NCBI GenBank assembly: GCA_948567375.1
Contig: OX419756.1
Coordinates: 26,514,552 to 26,578,551, forward strand
Source: Lunularia cruciata
Taxonomy: Eukaryota; Streptophyta; Marchantiopsida; Lunulariales; Lunulariaceae
Length of the DNA stretch: 64,000 nt
Direction: 5' to 3'
The notes below the pieces were generated by a model that was not told the origin of the DNA, ran no database searches, and saw only the letters and a list, made by a program, of their open reading frames with translations. Positions 24,691 through 36,658 of the stretch are shown one piece after another. The translations under genes and the position numbers were made by a program. Position 1 is the stretch's first letter, and every line of letters starts with the position of its first letter.

Positions 24691-25439
24691 ATAGCCATGG
24701 CTACTCAGATTGAGCAATTGGAGCTGAGATTGGCTAACATGGCCATAACTCAGAGGAGATCAGATTTGGGTATTGAGGCTTCCACCTCATATGCTAGTGA
24801 TAGAGATGTCTTCAACTTCATGTGTGGAGCAGCACAAGTAGATGCATTTTCCATAGTGACTAGGAGTGCAGTACGTGCTCCAAAGCCTAGAGGAGCATCA
24901 ATGGAGTTGGACTCATAAAGAGGAGAGGCTAGTAGATAGGTCAAACTTTCCCAATCTTTTAAACTCTCTAAGACACTACAGAGGACATGGCTCCTAGATG
25001 TCCTAGTGCAGGTGTAGTAGGTGGTAATGGGGTGCATGATAGACTACCTACTAGTCAACCACCTACTACAACACCAATTGTGTCTAGCTCAATGTTGGTG
25101 ACGGCTTAGTTGATTATGCGCTTTCTATTATTCTTAACTAGTGACATGTTTACATTAGGAGTTCACCTAGCTCTTGTGTTTTGGTTTGCTACCATGCTTT
25201 GTGAGAGTAGGGATAGATGTGGTTCTTGCTTCTAAACCAAAGGTGGTTGATAGTGGAGCTAACTTGGTTGAGGAGCATGAGATCTGCTCAACAACCAATG
25301 GTTTATGGCAGGCAACAACGGCTGGATTAGAGGAGTTACCAACTAGACCGGCCTTTGAGCAAGCACGGATCACACCTACGGTTGACTCGTTGGATAACCA
25401 AAGGGGGATGTTTTGTTTGGTGGGACCTTAAGAGAAGGT

Positions 25440-25850
25440 CTATACACCACAAAGGGTTTTATTAGACTTTGGTACGGAGTCCCTTATGTTGGGGAAGGTT
25501 GTAGTTATCGGTTTGGAGCGTTAGAAGACTAATGTGGAGAGGTATCCATTTCAGATCGAACCATCTCTAGGAGGTGGTTCTACATAATACATCACATATG
25601 GAGAGCTCATTGTCCAGATTCAGCCTGGTCATTTGATTGATAGCTTTGTGGTGAGAGCTCAAGCTATTGCAACAATAGTTGAGTCATATGATATGCTAGT
25701 TGGTGGAGCAATATTATATCCCATGGGTTTTAATATTTACTATTGGGAGGATATAGTCTCTAATAGATCCAGTTGGCAGTCAGGTGAAGGACAGGTATGT
25801 CACCTATCATTATGTTTCAATAGTGGCAATCTTGGCTCATTATAGTCCAA
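25440..25850 (+). pseudogene. element A protease remnant
   Basis: Starts with VLLDFGT near 25458 (D-F-G in place of D-S-G), then IVQIQPGH near 25611 and YDMLVGGAILYPMGF near 25690, the counterpart of the YDVILG end of aspartic proteases. The block matches F at 41790-41390 and precedes the methyltransferase in both copies. Confidence 0.55.
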
Positions 25851-26169
25851 GATAATGGTAGCATCAATTTCAACTTTCAATGGTTCTATTACTTAGCCTA
25901 GTGACTTATTAGAGTGGAATCTGCATACAAAAAATACTCTATTGCCAAAGGAGATCACTTGGATTTGGGGTATGAGTGCAATCGTTCCATCCATTTTGGA
26001 TGTTCCATTGTGGAGTTTAAAGGAGGCTTTGCCACAACATGCAGATCAATTGGTACAACAACCTTAGAGTAGAGCCTTTGTACCACTAGGAGACCAATGT
26101 GAGGATGAGCCTCCAAAGTCAATTATCTTGACCCCTTTGGATACCACACTCATTGCTTGGTAGTATCCA

Positions 26170-27240
26170 ATAGAGAGAATATGTCTATTGGAGCTATTTG
26201 GTGGGATTAGCGTTGGACTAACTACGGTACTACATGTAGGTATACAGGTATATAGATAATTGTATGTGGAGAGAGATGAGATTGCTAGCCGAGTTTCTCT
26301 ATATCATGTGATACAATTGGCCAATTAGTATCCAGAGTTGATACTCATATCAATAGTCAAGGGTTACCAGAAGATCCTACCAACAAACATTTCCTTGTTG
26401 GGAGTGCTAGATCTGGAGAGACATGGTCCCATTCATTTGGTGATTTCTAGATGGCCATGTTAAGGACATATGCATGCTGGTCAAGGTTTGGGTCTTTAAG
26501 ATCCTTGTTCTGGTGCGTTTTGGGAGATGTTACATATATTATGACATTTCTATGTCCATCAATCCATTTCTCTAGTATACATTTTAGAGAACATCCCTTT
26601 GATGGGTGATTCTTGCACCCAGGTGGTGGTGAGTACACATTAGGTCTATTCTTGGATGGGACTTGACGTGTTGTTGGATGCAACCAAATTTGGATCACGG
26701 GCTCATTATCTTCATCTTTGGTGGACAAACCTCTTGTCTAGAGAGGTTCTATAGTGTGCTTATGATGGGATTCAATGACTAGACCACCTCAATGTTGGTG
26801 ACATCTTGGATATTGGGCGTTAGTCTCAAACCGTGGTAGTGGCTGATAGGTCACTTATGGCAATGGTGAACCTGGTTGGATAGCCTCAAGCTACTTTTTC
26901 CACATTTATGAGTTTCCCAAGCTTCTATGCTTTTTGAGAGGGAGGTCTTGGAATTTTTTGGGACTCACAATTACAATAGTTGGTGGAGCTCAACATAGAT
27001 GAGAAAGAGCAGGCAATGGGTTTTTGCATTGATATTATTGTTGTTTCAGCATTGTCAAAGGCATTCAAGTATCAAGTGTTAGGTCAGACTATGGACTTAA
27101 ATTTTTTGACTTGGATTGTGGGCCTTGGCTTGGTAGAGGAGCATAGGATGTGCTTGATAGGCATCACCACTCAAACACTTGTGAGCTTTGTGCCTATCAA
27201 GAAAATTCAGGCACATGTTGGGGGTAATGGATCAAGTGGA
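26170..27240 (+). pseudogene. element A C5 cytosine methyltransferase remnant
   Basis: Decayed homologue of the F methyltransferase in the same position. Still readable are motif I LLELFGGIS.GL near 26190, YVERDE near 26265, motif IV as SRWPC near 26445 (followed by TAA-type damage), ILENIPLMGD near 26580 (motif VI), the AH.L.LWWTNLL segment near 26700 (motif VIII, with the second Arg lost) and VLGQTMDLNFLTWIV near 27077 (motif X). Stops interrupt it. Its presence shows that the methyltransferase was already part of the family when A inserted, long before F. Confidence 0.75.
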
Positions 27241-27458
27241 TAGGGTATTTTTGGGAGACAACCATTAGATACAAAGGAGAGTGGTCTAAGTGGAGTCCAT
27301 CCAAGTGAGCATGGTCTACTTGGATTACACCCTTGGTCTACTTGGGATGCAACTAGAGGATGTATGGAGCTTGCAATCAAATTGGAGGGATTTTTCACAC
27401 TAAGGTTGGGACCTCTAGTGGTTGGGGGCATGAAAATACTGCTCCCAAGGCCCTAGTG

Positions 27459-27467
27459 TAGCAGCCA
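27459..27467 (+). promoter_or_regulatory. amber codon in readthrough context, element A
   Basis: TAG CAG CCA lies in frame between the methyltransferase region and the RT region, at the same place and with the same six following bases as in F (39775-39767). CAR-YYA after UAG is the context known from tobamovirus readthrough. Confidence 0.6.
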
Positions 27468-27599
27468 ATCAGTACGTCTTCTACTCCTACATCAGTTGTA
27501 GAGGATACTTGGGAGCTACATTTGGGACCAAGCTCATAAAAGGGAAAAGATGGAGAGTTTGGAGGTTCTTGAGGAGCTACACAAGTTGTTTTACCTTCA

Positions 27600-28980
27600 A
27601 TATGAAGGATTTGGGTGCTTAGACAGTATATAGTATTTGCATTGAGCTGATAAGCAATACACCAATTTTTTTACGTTTATATCAATATATTGACATGGAG
27701 AGAGCATTGATTTAGAGCCAGAGTAGAGACCTTTTTGAGGCTAGTTTGGTGGAGATTTCACATGGAGAGTATGCACCAACTATAGTAACGCCAGCCAAGA
27801 AGAATATGCATGGCAACTAGACAAATAGGAAAATGTGTAGAGATTACCATCCTATCAATCTATAGACTAAGGGTGATCAGTATGCCATACCTGCACTAGA
27901 GGAGATCTTTGATGCAATTGGGCATGCAAAGGTCCTCAGTACTTTGGATCTTTGAGTAGGATATCATCAATTGCTGATCAAGGAGGAAGATAAATCCAAG
28001 ATAGCATTTTGGCTATTAATCCTCACAACAAGGATGTGTTATATCAATGGAGGTTCTTACCATTTGGGTTAAAGAACACTCCTGCCGAGTTCCCAAGGAT
28101 CATGGATAGGATCCTAGCTAGATTGGATTTTGCTTGGTTCTATCTTGATGAGATTTTGGTCTATAACCTATTGTGAAGGAACACAAGAGATAGTTGTTGG
28201 AGGTGTTTGAGAGGTTGAGATCCCATGGACTCCAATTACATCTTGGAAAGTGTAGGTTCTTCCATGAGTAGGTTGAGTATTTGGGTCACACTTTTACCTT
28301 GGAAGACTTGGTGTTCAGAAAACCTAGGTGGAGGCCATTGCATTTATTCCTTGGCCTATGAATGTGAGCAAAGTGTGAGCATTTCTTGGGTTGGCAAACT
28401 TCTATTGCCGTTATATTAGAGGATTTAGTGCCATTGCCAAGGCCTTGACAAAGCTGACCAAGCTTACATGAGAGTGGTGTTGGGGAGATGAGCAAGAGAG
28501 AGATTTTATAGAGCTCAAGGAGAGGTTGACATCTACTCCTATTTTGAGGAGACTGATCAAAGGATGACCATTTCAAGTTCACATTGATTGAAGTATGTTG
28601 GGGCTTGGAGCAATGCTCACCCAACATGATGAGGAGGAGAAGGAGTTTGTGGTGGCCTATGCTTGATGTTCCAAGAATCCAACGGAGGTAAAGTATAGTT
28701 CATATGAGAGAGAGAGAGCTTGGCAGCAATATCGGTAGTAGCACATTTCTAATGTTATCTATTTGGTAACCTTCTTACTCTCATCATTGATCATCAACCA
28801 CCGAAGTGGTTGATGGAATCCGACAAGCTTTTAGGGAAGCTTGCACTATGGGCTTTGATTTTACAAGGGTATGATTTCACAATTGTTCATAGATCTAGAG
28901 TGGAGAACCATGATGTAGATGGGTTGAGTAGAACCTATGTCCCAATCAATAGGATCAGACCGGAGCACATTGGCATGATG
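27600..28980 (+). pseudogene. element A reverse transcriptase and RNase H remnant
   Basis: Homologous to the F pol ORF. RT blocks: VEISHGEYAP near 27750, LYQWRFLPFGLKNTPAEF near 28039 and a catalytic box that now reads YLDEILVY near 28142, so the second catalytic Asp has become Glu. RNase H and tether follow (VVAYA near 28650, HQPPKWLMESDKLLGKLALWALI near 28793). Several shifts and stops. Non-functional. Confidence 0.7.
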
Positions 28981-29199
28981 ATATAGATGAGGAGATGGTG
29001 CTAGGTTGGCTTGCTTCTACCTTTCTTTGCATATTTTCTAAGGCTTTGGTGGTATCTATCTTAGTACATAAAGGAGGAGTTTTTGAGGTAGATCTAAAAA
29101 GTGGAGATAGTGGTACAATTCAATGAGACATTCATGATGATGTCTTAATGATGGATTAACTTTGCACTAATGTTGTAGGTGGCACAATTGGGGCAAAGG

Positions 29200-29808
29200 A
29201 GAGAGACCATGTTCTTCAACAAGCCGGATGGTTCAGATCGGAGTGCAGATATCTTCTTTTTGTATGGAAGGATGGTAGAATGCAAGTAGTATTGCTTCTA
29301 TCTTAGAGACCATAGTTGGTCTGTCTTGCTCATGAGGAGCTAGGCATTTTGGAGTAAAGCGTACATATAGTTTGATCTAGAGTCATTATTAGTGGCACGA
29401 TATGCAGACCAATGTATAGTAGTTTGTTGCTAGATGTGTGATTTGTGACCAAGTTAGAGCATCATTTAATGCTCCTATGCCACAATTACACCCATTACCT
29501 ATCATGGGGTTGGGTTACCTTTGGAGTTTGGACTTTGTTGGACCTTTACCATTGACTATGAGACATCATCGATACATTTTGGTTATGGTGGAGCACTTTT
29601 CCAAGTAGATTGACTTGGTGGCACTTCCTAACAAGTCCAATGAAGGGACAACTTACTCATTCCTTGATCAGGTTCTCAGTCATTTTGGTGCACTAGTTGA
29701 GGTTTTGACTAATTAGTGTACATAGTTCTTGGGAGAGTTTCAAGTCTTGTGTGACAAGGCTTTGATTGCTCATTGTACTACCTCTTGAGATCACCTTAAG
29801 GCAGATGG
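29200..29808 (+). pseudogene. element A integrase remnant, first part
   Basis: A zinc-finger region near 29310-29460 with CVICDQVRA is followed by the catalytic core: LDFVGPLPLTMRHH near 29528, HFSK then DLVALPNKS near 29595 and LTN.C..FLGEFQVLCDKALI near 29707. It breaks inside ADGLV at the CTTAG target of element B and resumes at 35092. Confidence 0.7.
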
Positions 29809-29813
29809 CTTAG
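29809..29813. repeat. target-site duplication CTTAG, left of element B
   Basis: CTTAG here and at 35087-35091 flank B exactly at its TG...CA ends; removing one copy restores the integrase text of A. Confidence 0.9.
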
Positions 29814-30545
29814 TGTAATACTCCAAGGACAAGAGAAGAGAGAAAACACAGATTTCACACTCAATCATCCAATGCTCCAAAGGAGCACCTTCTCTTTATT
29901 ATATAGACAAAGAGGATCTCTTCCAAAGAAGATCCACCGTAGGATTAGGCACACAGATAGGTGACATGTCAGCAAGCTCCACCCTTGGATTACTTACTTG
30001 GATGGGTGACATGTTGGTCCTGGTCCTATCTGTCAAATAAGCTTTGACTAGAAGGAATCTTTTAGGGAATCTTCTTGTAGGAATCTTAGAATCATGTGGG
30101 TGAGGTACCGTTGAAAAGCTCATGACAAGAAAAAGCAATGAGGAGGGAAGGCCAGCCTTTTCTATTGTGGGGAAGGATTACTCAATTTCAAGGCCTAATT
30201 CATCCGTTTAGGCCTCCAAAATTACCTTCCAAGATTTCAGGCATATTTTGGATCCTGGTCTATTAGTAAAAGTCCCCTTTTGATGATACCTCTTTCTGAT
30301 CTGTTGATTCCATCATGTGTAAAATCCTTCTAGATGCTATCAAACCAATTCTCACCTTTAAATCATATGTCTAGCTATTGGTTCTAAGGTTTTCAAGTCT
30401 ATTTTGGTTTTTGCCCTATTAGTAGAAGTACTCTTTTGGTGCTACTTCTATCTAATCTATTTTGACCTTCTTGTAAAACATCATTCCAGATATTAGCAAA
30501 CCAAATTATCACATCTAGATCATATGGCTAGCTCTTGGTATTACA
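29814..30545 (-). repeat. 3' LTR of element B
   Basis: 732 bp beginning TGTAATACTCC and ending GGTATTACA, similar to the D LTR at 53749-54485. It contains the TATATAATAAAGAGA-type TATA/poly-A region near 29897 (reverse strand). The polypurine tract GAGGGAGGTC abuts its inner end at 30546-30562 on the minus strand. Confidence 0.85.
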
Positions 30546-30559
30546 GACCTCCCTCCTTT

Positions 30560-31990
30560 TAAGACGCAACGTCCTCGTTGTGCAATTGTTGCTCAAACGC
30601 TTGCACCAACACCGGTATATGTGTCAAATTGGCAGCCGGCTCCCATGTTGCTTCATAGAGGAGGTAACATTTCCACTATACTAGATAGTTTGCTTGCGGA
30701 TGGCGAGTACCATGCATGCATTTTTGGATAATACGCTCCACTTCATATTCCTTCGTGTCATCAATGAGTTTTGGACAAGGTCTAATGTCTTGTGTGGAAT
30801 GACACAGGCCTGATCAAGGAGCATATCTGCATAGTAGGGAAACATGGAACACTAGATGGATCTTCATGTGTGGTGGTAGCTCGAGGTGATAGGCCATAGC
30901 ATTGACTTGACAAAGAATCTAGAAAGGCCCAATAAAACAAGGTCTGAGCTTACAAGGTCCAACTAATGTGAGTTTGGTTGTTGATAGGCACACTTGATCC
31001 CCAAAATTGAACTCCATGTGCCTACGGTGTGCATCAACATACTACTTCTGTCAATTTTGTGCAATCTATCATCTGTGCTTGGAGCTCTCCACACCTTGTT
31101 GGATTCTAGAAACAAATGTGTTGATTGTGTCAATCTAGGTAGCCACCGGATGGATCTTCATCAAGCTAGAAGGTGTGAATGGATGCTCGCCATATATGAG
31201 GAAGAACAAAGTGACCTAGGTAGATGCGTTCATTGAATTGTTGTAAGAAAATTCCACCAATGGGAGTAGAGTGTCCCACCTCTCTTGCTCTTCTAAGGTG
31301 AAGTTGTGTAACATGTCCTCAATAGTGCAATTAGCTTGCTCTATTTGTCCATTTGTTTGTAGGTGGTAAGCTATGGACATGGCTAACTTGGTTTTGAAGA
31401 AACCAAAGAGTTTTTGCTAAAACAAACTAGTGAATTGAGTGTCTCTATTGGTGATGAGTACTCAAGATAAGCCATGGTGAGAGCAGACTACATCTAAGTA
31501 TAATTGAGCTAGTTTTGGGGCGTACATGAATCATTTTGCTGAGCCAATCCACAAGGCCACGATGGAGTCAAACCCTGAGGTGGTCTTGGGTAATTTACAT
31601 ACGAGATCCATACTCATTTGTTCCCAACGTTGGGCAAGAGTAGGGAGAATGATTAGAAGCTTTGTTTTTTTGACAAAGTAGGCAGCTACACACATAGTCC
31701 ATCGTGATGTTACTCAGCTTGAGCCAATACTAATGGCATTGGACTGCATCCAAGGTCTTGTCCACTCCGACATGACCTACAATGGCCAAATCATGACATT
31801 CCGCTAGAATGGTGGTGCATAATTTTAGGACATTTGGGATCCATAATCTGCCATCACAAAAGGTGAGTCCTTGGGTGTTGGTGACGCCTTTGGATGATTG
31901 TGCTTCTACAATCTATAGATCAGTTTTTGTAGCAGCCAAAATTTGTGGCCAAAATTCAAGGTTAACCTTAACCTCAGTCACCAAGTTGTT
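30560..31990 (-). pseudogene. element B integrase and chromodomain remnant
   Basis: On the minus strand it parallels D 58062-59606: zinc finger, D-D-E core and GPF-type C-terminus, then a chromodomain ending in WEPAANL...LVQAFEQQLHNEDV just before the polypurine tract. Stops in several phases. Chromodomains steer integration of such elements to certain chromatin. Confidence 0.65.
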
Positions 31991-32049
31991 TGCCATTGGC
32001 ATGCAGGTGAATGCATCTACAAGTTGCTTCTAACCTTCCACGTAAATGA

Positions 32050-33838
32050 TTCTCATGTTGAAGCATTGTCGCCACTCTACACACCAAATCTGGCAACGAG
32101 ATAGATCCTTCTACATCTTGAGGTAGACGAGAGGGTTATGGTCTGTCTCTACTACAAATGCCTTCTTGCCGAGATACTATTCCAATGCTTGGTTGCAAGA
32201 ACAATGGCCAGCTCTTCTTGTTCTATGGTGTGGTAGTTGTGCTCTACTGGTAACAAATTTCAAGAGAAATATGCAATTGAATGCCATCCGTCATGCCATT
32301 CTTGTTATAGGACTACTCCAATTGCTACGTCTGATGCATCTGTAGCCAACTTGATTGGATGTTTTGTGTCATACCACTTCAAGATTGGTGCATGTAACAA
32401 GGTGGCTTTCAATTCTTGAAAGGCCAACTCTTGTGCAGTTCCCCATGTCCACTTCTTCCCCTTGCCAAGTAGTGTCGTTAAAGGCGGTGCAACCTTGGAG
32501 AAGTCCTTGACAAATCTACGATAGAATCTTGTCAACACCAAGAAGCTCTTGAGTTGAGTCTGATTTTCAAGGGCACTTCATTTTTGAATGACCTCAATTT
32601 TATACATCAATACTTGAATGCCCTCTGCACTTACTCTATGCCCCAAGTAGTCTACTTCAGACTTGCCAAACTCACACTTTGAGATTTTGGCATACTATCA
32701 ATTTTATCTTAGAATTTAGAGGACTTCTTGTAGATGTTGTTTGTGTGCTGTCATCATGCTACTGTATACTAAGATGTTTTCCAAGAAGATAATGATAGAG
32801 CTATCCAAGTATGGAAAAAATATGTCATTTATTAGACTCATGAAGTGGCAGGTGCATTGGTGAGGCCAAAATGCATCACAAGATACTCAAAGTGGCCATA
32901 CATCATTCAAAAGGCATTTTTGTACACATCTTCCTCTGCAACTTGGATTTGATTGTAACCACTCTGCAAGTCCAATTTTGTGAAATATCTTGCTCCATGG
33001 AGCTTATCAAATAGGTCATCCATGCAAGGTAAGGGGTATTTGTTCTTCATTGTTTGCTGATTGAGACCTGGATAGTCAAGGCACATGCGCATTGTACCAT
33101 CCTTCTTCTTCACAAACAAGATAGGAGCCCCATATGGTGATATGTTAGGTTGGATGAACCCTTTCTATAGCATCTCTTCAATTTGAGTCTTAGACTCCTC
33201 CAACTCATGAGGTGATAGGCAATATGGGGCCTTACAAGGGAGAGTCTTCCACGTGAGTGTCTCAAATTTATGATCTATTGTCCTTTTTGGTGGTAATCTT
33301 GAGGGTAGATCATTGGAAAGACATCTTGAAACTCATCCACCACATCTTTCAATTTCTCAAGAATTTGTCCAACAAGTTGTGCACTTTGGACTTCTCTTAT
33401 TAGACCCATGAAACATCTATCGGTCTTAAAGACAATTGTTGTCCCTATGATATATAGAGGTAGTTCTTGCTTGTATGATTTTTCTTTAACCCCTATGATT
33501 GACCATTGTTGGGTTCTCACTACTTTCTTTCTCCAATCTACCGTAGGGTTGTAATGCTCCATCCATGGCATGCCTAAGATTAAATCATAACAAGCTAATT
33601 GTATCACTCGCCACTCAATTACTTCTTGATATTCTCCTATAGAAAGTGTTACCTGTCTAGGTAATGATTCAATCCTCTCTGTTTGCTCATTATGTAACTC
33701 TACTTCTTCACTCTCATCTCTCTCTAGATCCATTCTCAATCTTATTGCAATAGAGCAAGACAAGCAATTCTCTATTGCTCCTAAATCTATTAATACTCTC
33801 ACTTGAGTGCCTTCTATGACTCCATTCACAACAATCAA
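32050..33838 (-). pseudogene. element B protease, RT and RNase H remnant
   Basis: Protease at 33838-33300 has VLIDLGAIENCLS (D-L-G instead of D-P-G as in D) and [15 protein letters not shown] has [22 protein letters not shown] at 33119 and [19 protein letters not shown]. RNase H has LATDASDVAIGVVL at 32340. The RT catalytic box near 32800 is damaged by a shift. Clear homologue of D. Confidence 0.7.
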
Positions 33839-33949
33839 TTGTGAGGTTGCCTTTCAAGACCTTTGTGCATTCATCTTCTTCCTTCCCTTGCTTCTTTGCT
33901 TCCTTATTGAGCCAATAAGCCCATGAGGTACATTTACTAGTGATCTTCA

Positions 33950-34760
33950 TTTTCCGTAGTGATTTCCACCTCCTCCTCTTTAGTGCACCTCTCTATGTTG
34001 TTCAAAGATTGTCTGTATGAAGGCCAAAGGCCTCTAGTGAAACGAGCATGACCGTTGGTAGATATGTGTCTAATACGGCCACAATTGTAACAATGGCGTT
34101 GTTCTCCTCAAGTTCCTTCTCCTTGTGGAACTACATCTCTTTGTTATTTTACCCGTCCACGCTTTCTTTGAAGCGGTTGTGCTCCTTGATCTTGAAATCA
34201 AAGGTTTCCCAATTCCATTGGTACTGGTCTACCCATGTGTGGCATTTCTACCCAATAATGTTGAGGTGGAACTACTCCTTCACCTCCATCCAATGCTCTT
34301 GCTATTCTCTGCATACAAGCAATGGCTTCAAATATCGTACAAGGATTTTGCACCATGACTTCTTGGCAAATCAGCTCCTTCAACCCTTGTTTGAAATTGT
34401 CTAGAGCCTTTGCTAGACTCATGTTGGTTATTGCAACTTGTAGATCTAGAAATACCTCCACACACTCTTGTATGTTGTTCTTTTGTCTCAATCTCCATAG
34501 TCGGATTTGGGCCATCTGCATGGAATCCACTAATTGGAAATTATTCGGCAATCATTCTTGCATTGTTGTCCATGTGACCTCCCTTCTCTCTGCAACATGG
34601 ATCGTTCCCAATCACTGTACCATGTGAGGGCTTTATTGATCAAGTACCCACATGCAAACACGCTTACAGCATGCTTCGTGATCTCTGTTGAGAACAATCA
34701 AAAATATCGATTCATTCTTGAGATCCAATTTTCCACTGCTCCCATCGTACGCTACCCCTT
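33950..34760 (-). pseudogene. element B gag remnant
   Basis: Starts abruptly in the middle of gag (at the EPYKG block of D) because of the deletion to the LTR. It keeps the gag helical region (QMAQIRLWRLRQKN..., LDNFKQGLKELI) and the CYNCGRIRH-type zinc knuckle near 34085. The TGA near 34692 is shared with D at 55410-55412. Confidence 0.65.
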
Positions 34761-34794
34761 GTAAGGCTTGATGTTGCATGTCTACTCTATTAGT

Positions 34795-35086
34795 TCCTAC
34801 TCTATTAGTACAAGTCCACTTTTGGTGATACCTCTTTCTGATCTATTTAGTCCATCATGTGTAACATCTTTCTAGATGTTACCAAATCAATTCTCACCTT
34901 TAAATCATATGTCTAGCTATTCGTTCTAAGGTTTTCAAGTCTATTTTGGTTTCTGCACTATAAGTAGAAGTACTCTTTTGGTGCTACTTCTATCTCATCT
35001 ATTTTGACCATCCTGTATAACATCATTCCAGATGTTACCAAGCCAAATTTCACATCTAGATCATATGGCTAGCTCTTGGTATTACA
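34795..35086 (-). repeat. 5' LTR of element B, partial
   Basis: Matches 30254-30545, the U3-side 292 bp of the left LTR, including the terminal GGTATTACA. The remaining about 440 bp is deleted. Confidence 0.8.
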
Positions 35087-35091
35087 CTTAG
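35087..35091. repeat. target-site duplication CTTAG, right of element B
   Basis: Second copy of the CTTAG at 29809-29813. The A integrase text resumes with AGAGAGAGTGGTTC. Confidence 0.9.
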
Positions 35092-35828
35092 CAGAGAGAG
35101 TGGTTCAAACAATGTAGAGAGGATTTTGGAAGTATGGTTTGCAGAGAGGCCACTTGAGAGATTGGGATCTCCAATTACCATGGTTGGCCATGGGCTATTA
35201 GTTCAACCAGCAAGCCTCCTTAACATCCTTCTCTCCTTACTTTCAACTCTATAGACAAGATCCAAATTACCTACAACCATTTGTCAAGATACTATTGTAG
35301 TTTTGGACTTGGATGATCCAAATGTATGGATGAGCACATGTTCTCAATGGGCAAAGATCTTTCAAAGAGTGATGTCGATGGCCTTTGACAACTTGTTATT
35401 GCTCAACATAGGGATACCTTTTGTTATACTACCATTCAAGAAGGAGGTTGTAGATCCTTGATCCATCAATTTCATCCAAGTGACTATGTATATCTATAGT
35501 AGACAACACTAACAACACTTGATGTTTCTACATGCGACACTACCTCAAGAGTGCATGAGGTTTTGCCTTCTGGCATCCTTGTGTTAGAAGGACATGATGG
35601 TGTTGTTTGGAAGGATCATGTGCACAATTGTGCACCATGCCACCTCCCAAACATTGATGATACTATGGATCCAAGCTTGGCACTTGTACGTGTAGGCTTG
35701 AGGTGTATGTTATGCAACTCTTTTGGTAGAGCTATTACTATGTTAGTGTGTGATAGTTGTTTTAGAAGATGGCATATGGCATGTTTGACTCCTCCCTTCA
35801 AGACGGTTCCTCAAGGACAATGGTTATG
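35092..35828 (+). pseudogene. element A integrase C-terminus and PHD finger remnant
   Basis: Continues ADGLVERVVQT... of integrase, then LPWLAMGY-like text, the GDYVYL block near 35480 and LPNIDDTMDPSLALVR near 35650. It ends with a PHD finger, RCMLC...MLVCDSC..RWHMAC...QWLC at about 35698-35828, with the Cys and His ligands kept. It breaks at the TATG target of F; the last codons (CPRCT and stop TAA) are at 53579-53600. Confidence 0.75.
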
Positions 35829-36489
35829 TGTCGTGCGTATATACATCGCTACACAACATACATCGCTGTCAACATCATACACTATAGAAGCACAACTCAC
35901 ACATAAGTCATACATAGACTCTAAAGTGCCACAATAATCAGATTGCTTAACACTTTCAACTCAACTCAACTCAGATCAGTACTTGATCTGTCACTCTATA
36001 AACTGCCAACAACTGGGCACTGATTACAGTCAAGCCACACCCACTCAAGCATAGAGAATCCAGGTGACGCTCGCCGGCCTCTGTCCACCATAGCCAGGAA
36101 CTCGAAGGCTCAATATCAGAGAAGTGAGCTCTCTGGAGCTCACTTCGAAACTATACCCCTGGACTCGAGCTAGCCCTGAAACCCTAACGGTCCCGCTGAT
36201 GGCACACTCGATGGTGCAAACGGTGCAAAGTGACGGTGGGCCCCACCGTGAAGTCAGTACCCCAAACACGAAATCTAACCGTCGGAAAGTAGTCCCTGAG
36301 AAACTGCTAGAATAACTCTAACTACCATCACTGGAACTCCAGTGTCCGAGCAACTAGATGCGGAACTACAAATGGCGTGACAGCTGTCGTGCGTATATAC
36401 ATCGCTACACAACATACATCGCTGTCAACATCATACACTATAGAAGCACAACTCACACATAAGTCATACATAGACTCTAAAGTGCCACA
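35829..36489 (-). repeat. 3' LTR of element F with a 105-bp repeat at both ends
   Basis: Starts TGTCGTGC and ends GCCACA on the plus strand. Its first (35829-35933) and last (36385-36489) 105 bp are nearly identical direct repeats, flanking a core of about 450 bp. The core also stands alone as the 5' LTR at 53129-53578. The same repeat-core-repeat order is found in the 3' LTR of A (60540-61199), so it is a family trait. The core holds a ten-base inverted repeat with a four-base loop (36122-36131 and 36136-36145) and a near-palindrome around GGGCCC near 36240. Confidence 0.75.
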
Positions 36490-36512
36490 ATCGCCCCCCT
36501 AGCTGGCGGTTA
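36490..36512 (-). promoter_or_regulatory. polypurine-type tract of element F
   Basis: In sense, GCTAGGGGGGCGAT abuts the TGTGGCAC start of the 3' LTR. This is where plus-strand DNA synthesis would begin, and it fixes the LTR start. Confidence 0.6.
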
Positions 36513-36658
36513 GGTCCCTCTAACTCCAGATAGCCATCTACTCTAAGTATATGGTATACCCTCTAATGGGCAAAGATCAGGAGGCCGGGTGCTATGGAGC
36601 CCCATCGTTAGTCGCCTGTCTGCAATCTATACCATATAAAGAATGAACTAGCTATAGG

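Larger units (their letters stand above)
29814..35086 (-). mobile_element. element B: chromovirus (Ty3/gypsy) of the D family, damaged
   Basis: A 5.27-kb insertion inside A, with terminal TGTAATAC...GTATTACA and 5-bp target duplications. On the minus strand it has gag (about 34760-33950), protease (33838-33300), RT (33280-32580), RNase H (32560-32050), integrase (31990-30800) and a chromodomain (about 30740-30560). These match element D throughout. The 3' LTR (left) is complete. On the right, a deletion joins the first about 292 bp of the 5' LTR directly to gag, removing the rest of that LTR, the primer site, the leader ORFs and the gag start. Many stops and shifts. It could not be expressed by itself. 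Confidence 0.85.
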
